Positions 17,978-26,363 of a stretch of 64,000 nt of DNA are shown one piece after another. Under the pieces are notes generated by a model, which ran no database searches, was not told the origin of the DNA, and saw only the letters and a program-made list of their open reading frames with translations. A program made the position numbers and the translations under genes. Source of the stretch: Nocardia arthritidis (GTDB lineage: Bacteria > Actinomycetota > Actinomycetes > Mycobacteriales > Mycobacteriaceae); contig NZ_CP046172.1 in the NCBI RefSeq assembly GCF_011801145.1, positions 3,038,001 through 3,102,000 on the forward strand, in the 5' to 3' direction. Position 1 is the stretch's first letter. Each line of letters starts with the position of its first letter.

Positions 17978-18724
17978 TCAGGAGAACTGCTTGTACGGGA
18001 TACCGACGGTGAGACCGCCGTCGATGACGAATTCGGCGCCGGTGGAGTAGGACGACTCATCGCTGGCCAGGAAGGTGATCAGGGCCGAGACCTCCGTCGG
18101 CGCGGCGGCGCGCCCCAGCGGGATCTGCAGCAGATCGGCCGGGATCTTCTCGGTCATCGTCGTGGTGATCAGGCCGGGATGCACCGAGTTCACCCGAATT
18201 CCGTACTGCGCCAGTTCGAGTGCCGCCGATTTCGTCAGCCCACGCACCGCGAATTTGGTCGCGGTGTAGCCGTGCAGACCCGCGGTGCCGCGCAGGCCCT
18301 CCACCGAGGAGATGTTGATGATCGAACCGCCGTTGCCCGCCTCGATCATCGCCCGCGCCCCGGCCTGCATGCCGAGGAAGGTGCCGGTGAGGTTGATGTC
18401 GACGATCTGCTGCCACTTGTCGAGTTCGAAATCGGCGAGCAGGTTGCCGTTCGCGATGCCCGCGTTGTTCACCAGGACGTTCAGTGCGCCGAAGCGCTGC
18501 ACCGCCTCCTCGACGGCGGCCCGCCACTGCTCGGGCTCGCGCACGTCGAGGTGCACGTAGGTGGCGTTGTCGCCGAGTTCCTTGGCGACCGCGGTGCCCT
18601 CCTCGTCGAGGACATCGCTCAGGACCACCCGGGCGTCCTCGGCCACCATGGCGCGTGCGTGCGCGGCGCCCATCCCGCGGGCCGCCCCGCTGATCAATGC
18701 CACCTTGCCGGTCAAACGCCCCAT
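17978..18724 (-). CDS. FabG3-like short-chain (hydroxysteroid) dehydrogenase
   Basis: 248 residues from ATG 18724, preceded by AAGGAGGT. It is a classical SDR: cofactor motif SGAARGMGAA, LDV strand end, NNAGIANG, SSVEGL (catalytic Ser) and YTATK (catalytic Tyr/Lys). The wording GRLTGKVAL, GLRGTAGLHGYTATKFAVRGLTKS and ASDESSYSTGAEFV closely follows what I recall of M. tuberculosis Rv2002 (FabG3), a 3-alpha/20-beta-hydroxysteroid dehydrogenase. Oxidation or reduction of a steroid hydroxyl is therefore the likely role. It is divergent from the MaoC gene. Confidence 0.85.
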   Translation of the reverse strand: MGRLTGKVALISGAARGMGAAHARAMVAEDARVVLSDVLDEEGTAVAKELGDNATYVHLDVREPEQWRAAVEEAVQRFGALNVLVNNAGIANGNLLADFELDKWQQIVDINLTGTFLGMQAGARAMIEAGNGGSIINISSVEGLRGTAGLHGYTATKFAVRGLTKSAALELAQYGIRVNSVHPGLITTTMTEKIPADLLQIPLGRAAAPTEVSALITFLASDESSYSTGAEFVIDGGLTVGIPYKQFS

Positions 18725-18849
18725 TGCGGGACCTCCTTGTCTCGTCACCGAATCCCCGTCAACCTACCTGCGAAATTCCCGGTGCGCGCCCGCCCGTGGT
18801 CGGATCCATTCCGGTGTGGCCGAACGGATTTCCCCGCTACCGTGGCGAT

Positions 18850-19308
18850 ATGAGTGAGCCGATCACCTTCACGATGGCGACGCTGCGGCAGGCCGCGGGC
18901 ACCGATCTCGGCGTGAGCCGCTGGCTGACGGTGGCGCAGGAGCGCATCGACGCGTTCGCCGCGGCGACCGAGGACCGGCAGTGGATCCACGTGGATCCGG
19001 AGCGCGCCGCGGCCGGTCCGTTCGGCACCACCGTCGCACACGGCTATCTCACGCTCTCGCTGCTGCCGCCGCTGATGGCCGACCTGATCGCGATCACCGA
19101 TGCCTCGGCGCGACTCAACTACGGGCTCAACAAGGTTCGCTTCCCGGCGCCGGTGCCCGCCGATTCCCGGATCAGGGCCCGGGCCGTGATCGTCGGCGTC
19201 GACGAGGTGGCGGGCGGGTTGCAGGTGGTCGTTCGGGCGAGCATCGAACGGGAGGGTGGCGAGAAACCGGTGTGTGTCGCGGAGTATCTGGTCCGCGCGC
19301 TGGATTGA
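18850..19308 (+). CDS. MaoC-type (R)-enoyl-CoA hydratase
   Basis: 152 residues from ATG 18850. Hot-dog fold with the hydratase-2 motif: AATEDRQWIHVDPERA, then GPFGTTVAHGYLTLSLLP containing the D/H catalytic pair (D in HVDPER, H in AHGYLT). NYGLNKVRFPAPVP follows. It hydrates trans-2-enoyl-CoA in beta-oxidation of fatty acids or steroid side chains. It sits between the FabG3-like gene and an operator-like site. Confidence 0.9.
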   Translation: MSEPITFTMATLRQAAGTDLGVSRWLTVAQERIDAFAAATEDRQWIHVDPERAAAGPFGTTVAHGYLTLSLLPPLMADLIAITDASARLNYGLNKVRFPAPVPADSRIRARAVIVGVDEVAGGLQVVVRASIEREGGEKPVCVAEYLVRALD

Positions 19309-19324
19309 GCGGTAGCATCCGTTG

Positions 19325-19338
19325 TAGAACCTGTTTCA
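19325..19338. promoter_or_regulatory. KstR-type operator candidate
   Basis: The 14-bp site TAGAACCTGTTTCA fits TnnAACnnGTTnnA, the consensus published for KstR, the TetR-family repressor of cholesterol catabolism in mycobacteria and rhodococci. It lies 29 bp before the alpha/beta hydrolase start and just after the MaoC stop. The palindrome is imperfect outside the AAC/GTT core. Binding is inferred, not shown. Confidence 0.5.
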
Positions 19339-19366
19339 TTTTCGGGCCGGGTGAAGGAGGCGCCGG

Positions 19367-20305
19367 ATGCGATCGAGCCGCCTGCGCGAACAATTCGGCG
19401 TACCCGGCAGCGGCGCGGTGCCCGGCGGCCGGCTCGTCGAATTGCCCGGCGGCCGAACCTATGTCGTCGACATACCGGGCCCGGACAATGCGCCGACGCT
19501 GCTGCTCCTGCACGGCGCCGGGTGCACCGCCTATCTCAACTGGTTTCCGGCGCTGACCGAGCTGGCCGCGCGTTTCCGCGTGGTGCTCTACGACCAGCGC
19601 TGGCACGGTCGCGGCATCCGCGCGGACCGGTTCCGCACCGCGGACTGTGCCGACGACGTGGTCGCGGTGCTCGACGCGCTCGGCGTCGACGGTGCGATCT
19701 GCGCCGGTTATTCGCTCGGCGGTGTCGTGGGATTGCTTGCCGCGCACCGTTATCCGGACCGGGTGCGCGGGCTGGTGCTCTGCGCGACGCCCTACCGTTT
19801 CCAGGAGAAGTGGCGGGAGCGGGCATTCCACGGGGCCTACGGTGCGCTCGCCGCCGCGTTCGGGCCGTACGCCTATCGCCGCGCGTCCGAGTACTGTGCG
19901 CGGTTACCTGAAATGCCCGAATGTTCTTGGGCCCCCGATGGATTCAATGCCTGGGCGCTCGGCGAGCTGCGCAGTACCAGCGGCTGGGCGGTGGCCCAGG
20001 TGATCGCCGAGGTCGGCCGGTTCGACGCCGGTCCGTGGCTCGGCGCACTCCGAGCGCCGACGGCCGTGGTGATCACCACCCGCGATCACGCGATTCCGGT
20101 GTACCGGCAATTGGAGATGGCGACCATGATTCCCGGTGCCACGATCCATTTGGTCAGCGCGGGGCATGCGGCATGCGTACTGCGCGCGGACCGCTTCGTG
20201 CCGGTGCTGGTTCGTGCCTGCGCCGATATCGCCGCGCGGCAGGCGGATTCGGTGGAGAGCCTGTCCGGCGCCGACGACGAACAGGACGTCCCGGACGTCA
20301 GTTGA
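19367..20305 (+). CDS. alpha/beta hydrolase
   Basis: 312 residues, with AAGGAGG upstream of the ATG. Fold landmarks: LLLLHGAGCTAYLNW (oxyanion region), VVLYDQRWHGRGI, nucleophile GYSLGGVVGLLAAH, LVLCATPYRF, and late acidic/His residues in ITTRDHAIP and VSAGHAACVLR. It is a cytosolic hydrolase of the epoxide-hydrolase/meta-cleavage type; the substrate is unknown. With a KstR-like site just upstream, a role in steroid or lipid breakdown is plausible. The last 8 bp overlap the convergent WS/DGAT gene. Confidence 0.85.
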   Translation: MRSSRLREQFGVPGSGAVPGGRLVELPGGRTYVVDIPGPDNAPTLLLLHGAGCTAYLNWFPALTELAARFRVVLYDQRWHGRGIRADRFRTADCADDVVAVLDALGVDGAICAGYSLGGVVGLLAAHRYPDRVRGLVLCATPYRFQEKWRERAFHGAYGALAAAFGPYAYRRASEYCARLPEMPECSWAPDGFNAWALGELRSTSGWAVAQVIAEVGRFDAGPWLGALRAPTAVVITTRDHAIPVYRQLEMATMIPGATIHLVSAGHAACVLRADRFVPVLVRACADIAARQADSVESLSGADDEQDVPDVS

Positions 20306-21686
20306 AATGCCTTGCTGCATCGAGTAATTCATCGACAACCTCGGGTACCGCCGCGGCGAGCGCCGCGATATCGGGCACCAGTTCCTTACATGCGATGAAC
20401 CCGAAATCGAGATCGCCGTTGTTCGACAGCACCGTGACGGTCAATCCGGCGCCGTGGAACACCGGCCCGAACGGATACATCCCGTCCACCTTGACGCCGA
20501 GGAAGTACAGCGGCATCGGCGGGCCGGGCACATTCGACACGACCAGGTTGTGCACCACCGGATGGTGTTCACACAGCTTCAGCGAGGAATACACCCGGGC
20601 GGCGAGTTGAAAGGCGTTGGGCGGAGCGTACTTCGACCAATCCTGTAGGAAATCGGCGCCGATCAGGTCGTGCTCCTCCTTGGCGCCGCGATTGGCCTCG
20701 GCCACCTGGCGCAACCGCTCCACCGGATCGGCGATATCGGTGCCGAGCCGACAGAACAGCGTCGACACCTTGTTGATACCCGCGGTGTGCCTGGTGGATT
20801 CGTGCACCGACACCGGCACCGAGGCGATGAGCGAGGTCTCCGGCAGCTCGCCGTGCTTTTCGAGATAGCTGCGCAGCACGCCGGCCACGATGGTCAGCAC
20901 CACGTCGTTGACCTTCACCCCGAATGCCGTCTTGATCTCCTTGATGCCGGCGAGTTCGGTTTCGGTGAACGCGACCGAACGGTGCGGGGTGATCGCGAGA
21001 TTGAACGGTGTGCGCGGTGCGGTGAACGGCAATGCCATGCCCGTCTTGTTGTTTCGCCGCCGCCGCGCGAAACCGGCCACCATGCCGAGAGTTCTAGGCA
21101 CCATGCCGAGCATGCCCGCCTTGGCCGGGAAGCGAAGAGCGGCCTGTGCGAACAGCTTCCAGTCCTCGGGCGTCGATTCCGGTTGCCACGGTTCGGGTTC
21201 CGGCCTGCTCGTGCCGGGCTCCAGATCGCACAGGTGCATCATCATATTGGTGCCGGTGATCCCGTCCACCGTGGCGTGATGGTATTTGCAGATCACCGCG
21301 ATCTTGCCGGATTCGAGGCCCTCGACCACCGTCATCTCCCACAGCGGCCGGTCCCGGTCCAGCGGTCTGCCCGCGATATCGCCGACCAGTTCGGCCAATT
21401 CGGCGCGCCCGGCCGAACCCGGCAGGCCGACTCGGCGCACGTGGTAGTCGAGGTCGAAATCGCCATCCGCCACCCAGACCGGATGGTCGAGGTTGAACGG
21501 CACCTCGTGCACCCGCCGCCGCATCTGCGGAATCAACGGCAGCCGCCTGGCGAGTTCGGCCTTGAACGTCTCGAAAGAATACTGCCCCGGTTCGGGATCC
21601 AAGATCAGCAGCGCACAGACGTGCAGATGCTGTGTCCCCGTTTCCAAATAAAGAAAGCTGGCATCAAGCCCGGTCAATCGCTCCAT
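20298..21686 (-). CDS. wax ester synthase/diacylglycerol acyltransferase (WS/DGAT)
   Basis: A 462-residue acyltransferase. The N-terminal condensation-type domain carries the catalytic HHATVDG at about 136-142. PLWEMTVVEGLESGKIA precedes it. The C-terminal WS/DGAT domain includes NDVVLTIVAGVLRSYL, SVPVSVHE and NLVVSNVPGPPMPLYFLG. It esterifies acyl-CoA to diacylglycerol or fatty alcohol to make storage lipid, a hallmark of Nocardia, Rhodococcus and Mycobacterium. The length is typical. A perfect palindrome lies 13 bp before the ATG. Confidence 0.95.
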   Translation of the reverse strand: MERLTGLDASFLYLETGTQHLHVCALLILDPEPGQYSFETFKAELARRLPLIPQMRRRVHEVPFNLDHPVWVADGDFDLDYHVRRVGLPGSAGRAELAELVGDIAGRPLDRDRPLWEMTVVEGLESGKIAVICKYHHATVDGITGTNMMMHLCDLEPGTSRPEPEPWQPESTPEDWKLFAQAALRFPAKAGMLGMVPRTLGMVAGFARRRRNNKTGMALPFTAPRTPFNLAITPHRSVAFTETELAGIKEIKTAFGVKVNDVVLTIVAGVLRSYLEKHGELPETSLIASVPVSVHESTRHTAGINKVSTLFCRLGTDIADPVERLRQVAEANRGAKEEHDLIGADFLQDWSKYAPPNAFQLAARVYSSLKLCEHHPVVHNLVVSNVPGPPMPLYFLGVKVDGMYPFGPVFHGAGLTVTVLSNNGDLDFGFIACKELVPDIAALAAAVPEVVDELLDAARHFN

Positions 21687-21698
21687 AGCGAAAGACTA

Positions 21699-21714
21699 CT
21701 AGAACAGGTTCTAG
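21699..21714. promoter_or_regulatory. perfect palindrome CTAGAAC-AG-GTTCTAG, KstR-type operator
   Basis: Two exact 7-bp arms (CTAGAAC and GTTCTAG) flank a 2-bp spacer. The inner 14 bp fit the KstR consensus TnnAACnnGTTnnA. The site ends 80 bp before the divergent regulator at 21794 and starts 13 bp from the WS/DGAT ATG, where bound repressor would block a short-leader promoter. Confidence 0.6.
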
Positions 21715-21793
21715 AAATTCGCTTTGTGGCGAGAGCGGTTGCGGCGCGGGCGGTTTAAGCTCGATCCGTACAGTCCGATCAGGGGGCCGCGCG

Positions 21794-22756
21794 ATGTTGC
21801 GGATACAGTGCACCGCCGATGATCTGCTTCGGGTGACGATCGCCGGGCAGCCGTTACCATTCGCCGAAGCGGCGATCGCGATGGCAATGATTCAGCGCCG
21901 GGATGCCCATCCGGTCTTCGCGCCGTGGCGGCAGCGGGTCCTGCGGGGATTGCCCAGCCAAGCGCGCCCGCTGCTGCAGCTGGTGTCGCCGCGCGGCGCG
22001 GGTCCCGACTTCCTGGAGCCGCCCAGCGTCGATTTCGACGAGGGTATCGATCGGATCATGTCGACGCCGCTCGCCACGGTGCGAGCCGAACTGCGGTGGA
22101 TGTGCGCGATAGATCGTCCGGTCACCCCATGGGTTCGCCTGCTCGCGGAGCGGGACCGAGACGCCTGGCGCGAGCTCGAGCAGGCGCTGAAGAGCGGCTA
22201 CCGTGCCGTTCTGGCCGAGCGGTGGCCCCGGCTGCGGACCGCCTTCAATGCTGAAACCGCCTGGCGGACAAGGGTTCTTGCTCGCGACGGCCTGCACGCC
22301 GTGCTCAGTGGTCTCGTCCCGTCGATCCGCTGGCGCGACAGCACAACCCTCGAAGCCGACTCGCCGAACGACAGCACCATCACGCTCACCGGACGTGGCA
22401 TCATCCTCTATCCGACCCTGCTGTGGGCGGGGCATCTGCTCGCCGGGCAACACCCGGACGGCAGACTCCTCCTCTTCTATCCGGCTGCGACGCCACTGCC
22501 GCTGCTGGACGCGCCGGCGCCCGCCGAGCCGATCACGGCCCTGCTCGGCACCACCCGCGCCCGCGCGCTGCGGGCGCTGGTGCATCAGCGCACCACCAGC
22601 GAGCTCGCCCGCGATCTCGATGTCACCGTGCCTGTCGCATCCCTACAGGCCAAGACGCTTCGCGAGGCCGGTCTGGTCATCTCCCAGCGGGACGGCAAGG
22701 CGGTCCTGCATCAGTGCACGCCGCTCGGTTTGGACCTGCTCACCGCGGGCGCGTAG
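21794..22756 (+). CDS. ArsR-like winged-helix regulator (DUF5937 type)
   Basis: A 320-residue protein. The first roughly 230 residues resemble the alpha-rich N-terminal domain (DUF5937) of actinobacterial ArsR-type regulators (MLRIQCTADDLLRVTI, WVRLLAERDRDAWREL). The last about 75 form the winged helix: TRARALRALVHQRTTSELARD, then VASLQAKTLREAGLV (recognition helix) and ISQRDGKAVLHQCTPLG (wing). No metal-binding cysteine motif is seen, so the signal is unknown. It is divergent from WS/DGAT. Confidence 0.75.
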   Translation: MLRIQCTADDLLRVTIAGQPLPFAEAAIAMAMIQRRDAHPVFAPWRQRVLRGLPSQARPLLQLVSPRGAGPDFLEPPSVDFDEGIDRIMSTPLATVRAELRWMCAIDRPVTPWVRLLAERDRDAWRELEQALKSGYRAVLAERWPRLRTAFNAETAWRTRVLARDGLHAVLSGLVPSIRWRDSTTLEADSPNDSTITLTGRGIILYPTLLWAGHLLAGQHPDGRLLLFYPAATPLPLLDAPAPAEPITALLGTTRARALRALVHQRTTSELARDLDVTVPVASLQAKTLREAGLVISQRDGKAVLHQCTPLGLDLLTAGA

Positions 22757-22865
22757 TCGTACCGCTGTCCCGGCGTCGCCGGAATGCTGCCATTCATTTA
22801 TTCCGCTGTGGCGCAACGGAAGTCGCTTCTCCTACGGTTGAAGACCGAGTCTGCGGGAGTCAGCG

Positions 22866-23009
22866 ATGAAGCGCGTTCTTTTTCTCGTGATGGCGGTTAT
22901 CGTCGCCATATCGGCCTACGACTACGGCACAGCCGCGGACCACTACGTACTGGTCGTCGCCGGTGGATTTCTCACCGCGATGTTCCTGATCGGCAAGTTC
23001 ATCGAATAG
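22866..23009 (+). CDS. 47-residue membrane protein
   Basis: A short gene with a GGGAG ribosome binding site about 10 bp upstream. The product has two hydrophobic segments: MKRVLFLVMAVIVAISAY and HYVLVVAGGFLTAMFLIGKF, joined by a short polar turn. No family is known to me. It is convergent with another very small membrane protein ending 16 bp away, an unusual tail-to-tail pair. Confidence 0.6.
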   Translation: MKRVLFLVMAVIVAISAYDYGTAADHYVLVVAGGFLTAMFLIGKFIE

Positions 23010-23024
23010 CCCTGCCGTACCGAA

Positions 23025-23192
23025 TCATGAACCCTTGAAGAACCGCAGATAGAACGCCACGAACAGCAGGACGATCCCGATATTCGCGGCCAGCCGCGCC
23101 CAGAAATATCCTCTGAAGAACAGGATGTCCACGGCGACCACGACGGCCACCAGTGCGAGCACGAAGATCACGACACCTATCTGTCGTCCCAT
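23025..23192 (-). CDS. 55-residue membrane protein
   Basis: ATG at 23192 reads MGRQIGVVIFVLALVAVV, a first membrane helix. RGYFWARLAANIGIVLLF and then VAFYLRFFKGS form a second. The high third-codon GC, amphipathic ends and compact two-helix layout support coding. Function is unknown. It is convergent with the 47-residue membrane protein. Confidence 0.6.
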   Translation of the reverse strand: MGRQIGVVIFVLALVAVVVAVDILFFRGYFWARLAANIGIVLLFVAFYLRFFKGS

Positions 23193-23352
23193 CCTCTATT
23201 TGTACTACGAGGCCTGCCTGCGCGATATCGATGCCGTGCTGGCCGCGCGCGGGGTAGACCGGCGATTCGTCGTGGCCTCGGGATCGGCCCTGGGCGCCGC
23301 ATCACCGGATTACTCGGTGGCGTCGCGAATGGTCTGTTGCCATGATGGGCGA

Positions 23353-23949
23353 GTGGACACGGGTCTGGGGGAGCGGTTGGAGCGGATCGAGAGTCGGCTG
23401 GCGTATCTACGTGAGCTGGATGTGCCTCGGCCAGGCGCATCCAACCTCGTCGGTGACGACGGCCAGCGGCTCCCCGGCTATGTGATGTTCGGTGCCGATC
23501 TCCATCGCCACGAGAACCGAGCGGTACCGGAACATGCGCTGCAGCGTCTCGAGGCTGCGATGAAATGCCCGCTCCCCGAGGGCTTTCGAGGTTTCCTGAG
23601 TCGGATCGGCACCGGTAGTGGTCCGTACTACGGGATTCCGTGGTCGAAGTTGGAGCGTTGCGCGAGTCCGGCGTGCGCGCAGGCCTTTCCAGCGGGAAGC
23701 AGCGGCCCGATCTACCGCGACGAGGATGACGAAGGTATCGAGCATGGTTACCTGGTGATCACCGACATCGGCTGTGGGGACGTGGTGGCGGTGATCACCG
23801 CGGGACAGTCTCGCGGACACGTGGTGTCCCTGCTGTACAACAGCGCCGAATGGCAGCTGGGCCCGGAATTCCTCGACTTCTATGAGAGCTGGATCGAGCG
23901 CGGTATCGAGGGCCTGAGCCGGCAGCCGCGACCGCGGATGATCGTATAG
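23353..23949 (+). CDS. SUKH (SMI1/KNR4) family protein, orphan immunity candidate
   Basis: About 198 residues from the GTG at 23353 (MDTGLGERLERIE); the start is uncertain because an open frame continues upstream across the small minus-strand gene. The core fits the SUKH fold: LEAAMKCPLPEGFRGFLSRI, GSGPYYGIPW, GYLVITDIGCGDVVAVIT, SLLYNSAEWQLG, and FLDFYESWIERGI. SUKH proteins are common immunity proteins for nuclease toxins. No adjacent toxin gene is visible here, so it may be an orphan protecting against kin or competitor toxins. Confidence 0.7.
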   Translation: MDTGLGERLERIESRLAYLRELDVPRPGASNLVGDDGQRLPGYVMFGADLHRHENRAVPEHALQRLEAAMKCPLPEGFRGFLSRIGTGSGPYYGIPWSKLERCASPACAQAFPAGSSGPIYRDEDDEGIEHGYLVITDIGCGDVVAVITAGQSRGHVVSLLYNSAEWQLGPEFLDFYESWIERGIEGLSRQPRPRMIV

Positions 23950-23962
23950 CGGAACGCGGGCC

Positions 23963-24091
23963 CTAGCCGTGCTTCCCATAGCCGCAATACATTTCGAACG
24001 GCGCGAGCGCTCGTGCCATGGTGTCGGCGATGGCGTCTCGAGGAGTTGGCGGTACGAACGTTCTCGGCACTGGACCTGCCGACCTGCTCAC
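23963..24091 (-). other. short reading frame, possible gene remnant
   Basis: A 42-codon minus-strand frame from GTG 24091 ends TMARALAPFEMYCGYGKHG. The wording looks protein-like, but there is no good ribosome binding site and a stop lies not far upstream in frame. It may be the C-terminal scrap of a lost gene. The rest of 23950-24238 holds nothing else I can support. Confidence 0.25.
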
Positions 24092-24238
24092 CGACGCAGG
24101 CCGATTGGTGTCACGGTCGTGAGCAGCGGAATGATCTAAAAGTTAGGTCTGAGGGTAAACGGGTCACGCCCAGCCGCCTATGATACCGAGCGGTCTGAAT
24201 CAGGGCCGAGAACCGTGTTCGAGCACCCCGAGGCTGTG

Positions 24239-25195
24239 ATGACAGAGCAACCCACCAATTCCGCGCCGGATGAACAGGCGCAGGTAAAGCAGCCCGGTGC
24301 CCTTGGGGTGCTACGGCGGCGGATAGTTACCTTGATCGTGGTGGTGGCCTTGGCTGTGGGGGCGGTAGTGGGGGTTATCGCTATCCGGCTGCTGGTACCG
24401 CGGACGGGGTCACCGGCGGCGGCTGCTGAGTCCTCGCGCCCGATCGCCGGGTTGGCCGGCGGGCAATCCGGTCGGATCGGTCCGTGGCTGCTCACGCTCT
24501 CCGACTACGCAACGATGGGGGATCGCGAGGTGGTGACGGTGAGCGCCCAGAACATCGCGAACGCCGGGGTCATCGACAAGACGCCTGCGGATCTGGCCAA
24601 GCTGCGATTCTTCATGATGATCCGTGACGACCACGGTGACGGTGGCGGCTCCTCCTTGCCGCATATGATCGACTGCGCACCCGAGGATGGCAGTCCGCTG
24701 CCCCGTACCGGTTTCGTGGATCCCGGCGCCACCGTGACCGGACGCGTGTGTTTGCGCAAGGTGGGGGGAGGGCCGATCAACGTCCCGCTGTGGGCCCAGA
24801 TCAGCGCCTACGTCGCCGACCCGGAATTGGTGCAGGGTAACGCTTATTTCCCGGCTGGCAAGGGCGACTCGAATAGCGGCAGTAGCCTGTTCTGGACGAT
24901 CACCGACATCCGTAACGATGGTCCGGACACTCGAATCACCTCCGTCATCGCCGCCGCGCCCCCTATCGACCATCCTGACTGGCTACTCGCCTCCGCCGCT
25001 GTCGACTCCTTCGACACCGCCACACAGGAATGCCAACCCGGAACAGCAGTGGCACCGGTCCCGAAGATAGCGGAAACGTCACCACGGCTGATCGGAGTGA
25101 CCTCCGAACTCTGCATTCGCGGCACGTTCAATGGTTACAAAGCCGGATTCTTCCCCCGGGTGTTCTGGGATTTCCCGCACCCGACGCTGAGGTAG
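24239..25195 (+). CDS. membrane-anchored extracytoplasmic protein, unknown
   Basis: 318 residues from ATG 24239 (MTEQPTNSAPDEQ) with GAGG upstream; a GTG at 24215 would add 8. A short cytosolic tail rich in Gln/Pro is followed by one membrane helix near residues 33-57 (IVTLIVVVALAVGAVVGVIAI). An exported domain follows, with paired cysteines (MIDCAPEDG and GRVCLRKVG; TQECQPG and SELCIRG). The layout is typical of actinobacterial surface proteins with an immunoglobulin-like fold. Function is unknown. It follows the SUKH gene after about 290 bp. Confidence 0.75.
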   Translation: MTEQPTNSAPDEQAQVKQPGALGVLRRRIVTLIVVVALAVGAVVGVIAIRLLVPRTGSPAAAAESSRPIAGLAGGQSGRIGPWLLTLSDYATMGDREVVTVSAQNIANAGVIDKTPADLAKLRFFMMIRDDHGDGGGSSLPHMIDCAPEDGSPLPRTGFVDPGATVTGRVCLRKVGGGPINVPLWAQISAYVADPELVQGNAYFPAGKGDSNSGSSLFWTITDIRNDGPDTRITSVIAAAPPIDHPDWLLASAAVDSFDTATQECQPGTAVAPVPKIAETSPRLIGVTSELCIRGTFNGYKAGFFPRVFWDFPHPTLR

Positions 25196-25442
25196 GCGCG
25201 ATGCGCATCTCGTTCTGCTCGGCCGGGGTGCGCGGCCGACGCCACATAATCGACATGGGCGTGCATTGGGAAGTCTTGCCGGACAATCGATCCGGAGTGA
25301 CTCAGTGCTGCTGATCAACGCGCGCCAGTAGCATCACGGTGCGTCGGGCCCTGGTTTCGGTGCGACTGTTCGGGCAGGTTGGGTGCTGTTGTCTGAACAG
25401 CTGGTTGGTGGGTCGATCGGCGGTCCAGGCTGCCCGGACGGT
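25196..25442. other. stretch without a convincing gene
   Basis: Short frames exist on both strands, for example a 37-codon frame from ATG 25201. None has a ribosome binding site, a domain or consistent codon bias. The stretch may contain the 3' part of the uncertain small gene at 25443-25631. Confidence 0.3.
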
Positions 25443-25631
25443 TCACCCGGGCTCGACTTGGGGCCGAGAGTCGTGTTGTCGCACATCGTCGGGCACCGCG
25501 AGGAATAGCGGCCGTCGATCGATGTGGGCCGTGTCGGCGGGTGCGCTGTCGGAAGCCTTGTGCTCATGACTGAACAGCTGGGCCCGGGGTTGTTCGTCGC
25601 TCACAATTGTCTTTCTCGGTTGTTGTGACAT
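25443..25631 (-). CDS. hypothetical small protein (doubtful)
   Basis: A 62-codon frame directly downstream of the better supported 63-residue gene. The product is hydrophilic (SDEQPRAQLFSHEHK; RPLFLAVPDDVRQHD). A second overlapping frame starting at 25567 is almost as open, and the ribosome binding site is weak. Inclusion rests on strand, position in a possible operon and moderate third-codon GC. Confidence 0.3.
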   Translation of the reverse strand: MSQQPRKTIVSDEQPRAQLFSHEHKASDSAPADTAHIDRRPLFLAVPDDVRQHDSRPQVEPG

Positions 25632-25668
25632 GTGGGTTTCGCGTGGCCCCGGTTGTACTTCGCCCGCG

Positions 25669-25860
25669 CTACTTCAATTCGGACAAATCGAGGCCGAGCA
25701 TGGCCAGCAGTTGCGCGCACTCGGCAGCGTCCTGTGCGTGGACGGCGGTCGTCCTCGCCGCCAGCGAGTTCCGCTCGAGATGCGCCGCCTTCTCAGCGGC
25801 ACGAACGTCCGCGAACGGTATTGCCGGATCGATGAAACAGCTGCTTCGAGCCGATGCCAT
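25669..25860 (-). CDS. 63-residue hypothetical protein
   Basis: ATG 25860 has AAGGAG at ideal spacing. The product MASARSSCFIDPAIPFADVR continues into a charged helical region (ERNSLAARTTAVHAQDAAEC) and ends AQLLAMLGLDLSELK. It looks like the small helical proteins often found beside actinobacterial regulators and mobile DNA. No function is known. Much longer in-frame readings upstream lack a start signal and were not used. Confidence 0.6.
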   Translation of the reverse strand: MASARSSCFIDPAIPFADVRAAEKAAHLERNSLAARTTAVHAQDAAECAQLLAMLGLDLSELK

Positions 25861-26363
25861 GAAGACTCCTTGCGGGTAGCCCCGACCGAACGCCTGATGC
25901 CCGCGATCGAGGGCCGATACTCGACCACGACCCGCCGCATCCTGCATGACGGCCGAAGATCGTGTTCGATTGATGTCGACGTTACCCGCTCGGCTGCCGC
26001 GGTACTCGGCTACCCCTTTACCGGCCCCGTAGCCCGTCCTGCTCGGCAGCGGGCAACCTACCCTCGCACTGACGGATCGCCGCCTCGAGCATCGGGTAAT
26101 CAGCAATTGGCGGATATCGGAAAGCATTGTCAGCCAAGCGATCTGGATGATCGACCAACACTTGCTCGGCGGCATGACCGTGCAAACCGCCGAGTCGTCG
26201 TTGCCGCTGCGAGCAGCAGTGCAGCACATCCGGATGTGCTGCGCCGCAGTCGATCTCGTAGCGGAGCGCCCGATCGACGGGAGATGCGGAAGGAGGGTGT
26301 CACAGGCGACGGCATCGCCGGGGCGCGTATTCGAGCCGCCGGGCTCGCGTGATCGACGCCCGG
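25861..26363. other. gene-poor stretch
   Basis: About 500 bp between the 63-residue gene and the LLM oxidoreductase stop. Apart from the doubtful minus-strand frame at 26018-26227, no frame has both a start signal and protein-like content. It may be decayed DNA. Confidence 0.4.
26018..26227 (-). CDS. hypothetical protein or remnant (doubtful)
   Basis: The C-terminal part reads protein-like (HAAEQVLVDHPDRLADNAF, then YPPIADYPMLEAAIRQCEG). The N-terminal residues (MLHCCSQRQRRLGG) do not, and no ribosome binding site is visible. It is best seen as the tail of a damaged gene, or as a short gene starting at an internal GTG. Confidence 0.3.
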   Translation of the reverse strand: MLHCCSQRQRRLGGLHGHAAEQVLVDHPDRLADNAFRYPPIADYPMLEAAIRQCEGRLPAAEQDGLRGR

